Part shown: positions 40,793 through 40,809 of the stretch, piece after piece
How the letters are laid out: every line of letters starts with the position of its first letter
Position numbering within the stretch: position 1 is the first letter of the stretch
Source of the DNA: an uncultured Eubacteriaceae bacterium
Lineage (GTDB): Bacteria; Bacillota; Clostridia; Eubacteriales; UBA1433
Length of the DNA stretch: 40,809 bases
Direction: 5' to 3'
Assembly: GCA_937880125.1 (NCBI GenBank)
Contig: CALFLU010000098.1
Coordinates: forward strand, 1 to 40,809
Program-made: the position numbers and the translations under genes
Notes under the pieces: generated by a model
What the model was told of the DNA's origin: nothing
The model's input: only the letters and a program-made list of their open reading frames with translations
The model's database searches: none

Positions 40793-40809
40793 AGTAGGGC
40801 TCCCAAAGA

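Noticed and set aside
1..40809. CRISPR array, transposon, prophage or integron
   Set aside because: No regularly spaced repeats, transposase, integrase, phage genes or terminal inverted repeats were seen on either strand.

Overview
The window looks like chromosome of an anaerobic, low-to-moderate GC Bacillota, most likely Clostridia. Pointers are TTGACA/TATAAT promoters, strong Shine-Dalgarno sequences, a two-gene SufC/SufB-type Fe-S system, the TIGR03960/TIGR03936 radical-SAM pair, a DegV protein, a TM1266-family protein and a glgBCDAP glycogen operon. No phage, transposase or CRISPR array is visible, and gene content reads as ordinary chromosome. Genus cannot be fixed from sequence reading alone.

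Left part (1-9.8 kb): the N-terminal 488 codons of a Ca2+-type P-ATPase (minus), a CNNM/CorC-type membrane protein, a YegP (DUF1508) protein, then a long plus-strand run: nucleoside kinase, two FluC/CrcB fluoride channels, cysteine synthase, a papain/C39-like protein of unknown role, a split CHR (chromate-type) transporter pair, and DegV. Several junctions are overlaps or gaps of a few bases, suggesting co-expression of toxic-ion export with cysteine synthesis.

Middle (9.9-20 kb): a two-cluster ferredoxin-like protein diverges from a Crp/Fnr regulator that heads an operon with an MTA/SAH deaminase and purine nucleoside phosphorylase. The same palindrome (TTGCA-TT-TGCAA) sits at about -41.5 of the ferredoxin promoter and just after the regulator's own start point. 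Next come a TM1266-family protein, two small unknown proteins, a candidate small RNA (minus), a secreted Gly/Gln-rich protein divergent from an OmpR-type two-component system, and a SufCB-type Fe-S assembly pair.

20-29.5 kb: an unknown two-helix membrane protein, a nitrilase-family amidase, then about 740 bases with no gene. The first about 420 of these carry a consensus promoter, several helices and a strong terminal hairpin, and are read here as a structured non-coding RNA I cannot assign to a family. An SDR dehydrogenase and an Old-Yellow-Enzyme-type flavoprotein (a pair resembling bile-acid or enoate reductases), tRNA-Pro(CGG), the radical-SAM pair and a formate/nitrite channel follow.

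Right part (29.7-40.8 kb): a complete glycogen operon glgB-glgC-glgD-glgA-glgP behind one promoter with a cre-like sequence over its -35; a long-form serine hydroxymethyltransferase under a clear ZTP (pfl) riboswitch with an overlapping terminator; a ROK-family sugar kinase lacking the usual zinc motif; and a strong outward promoter at the right edge.
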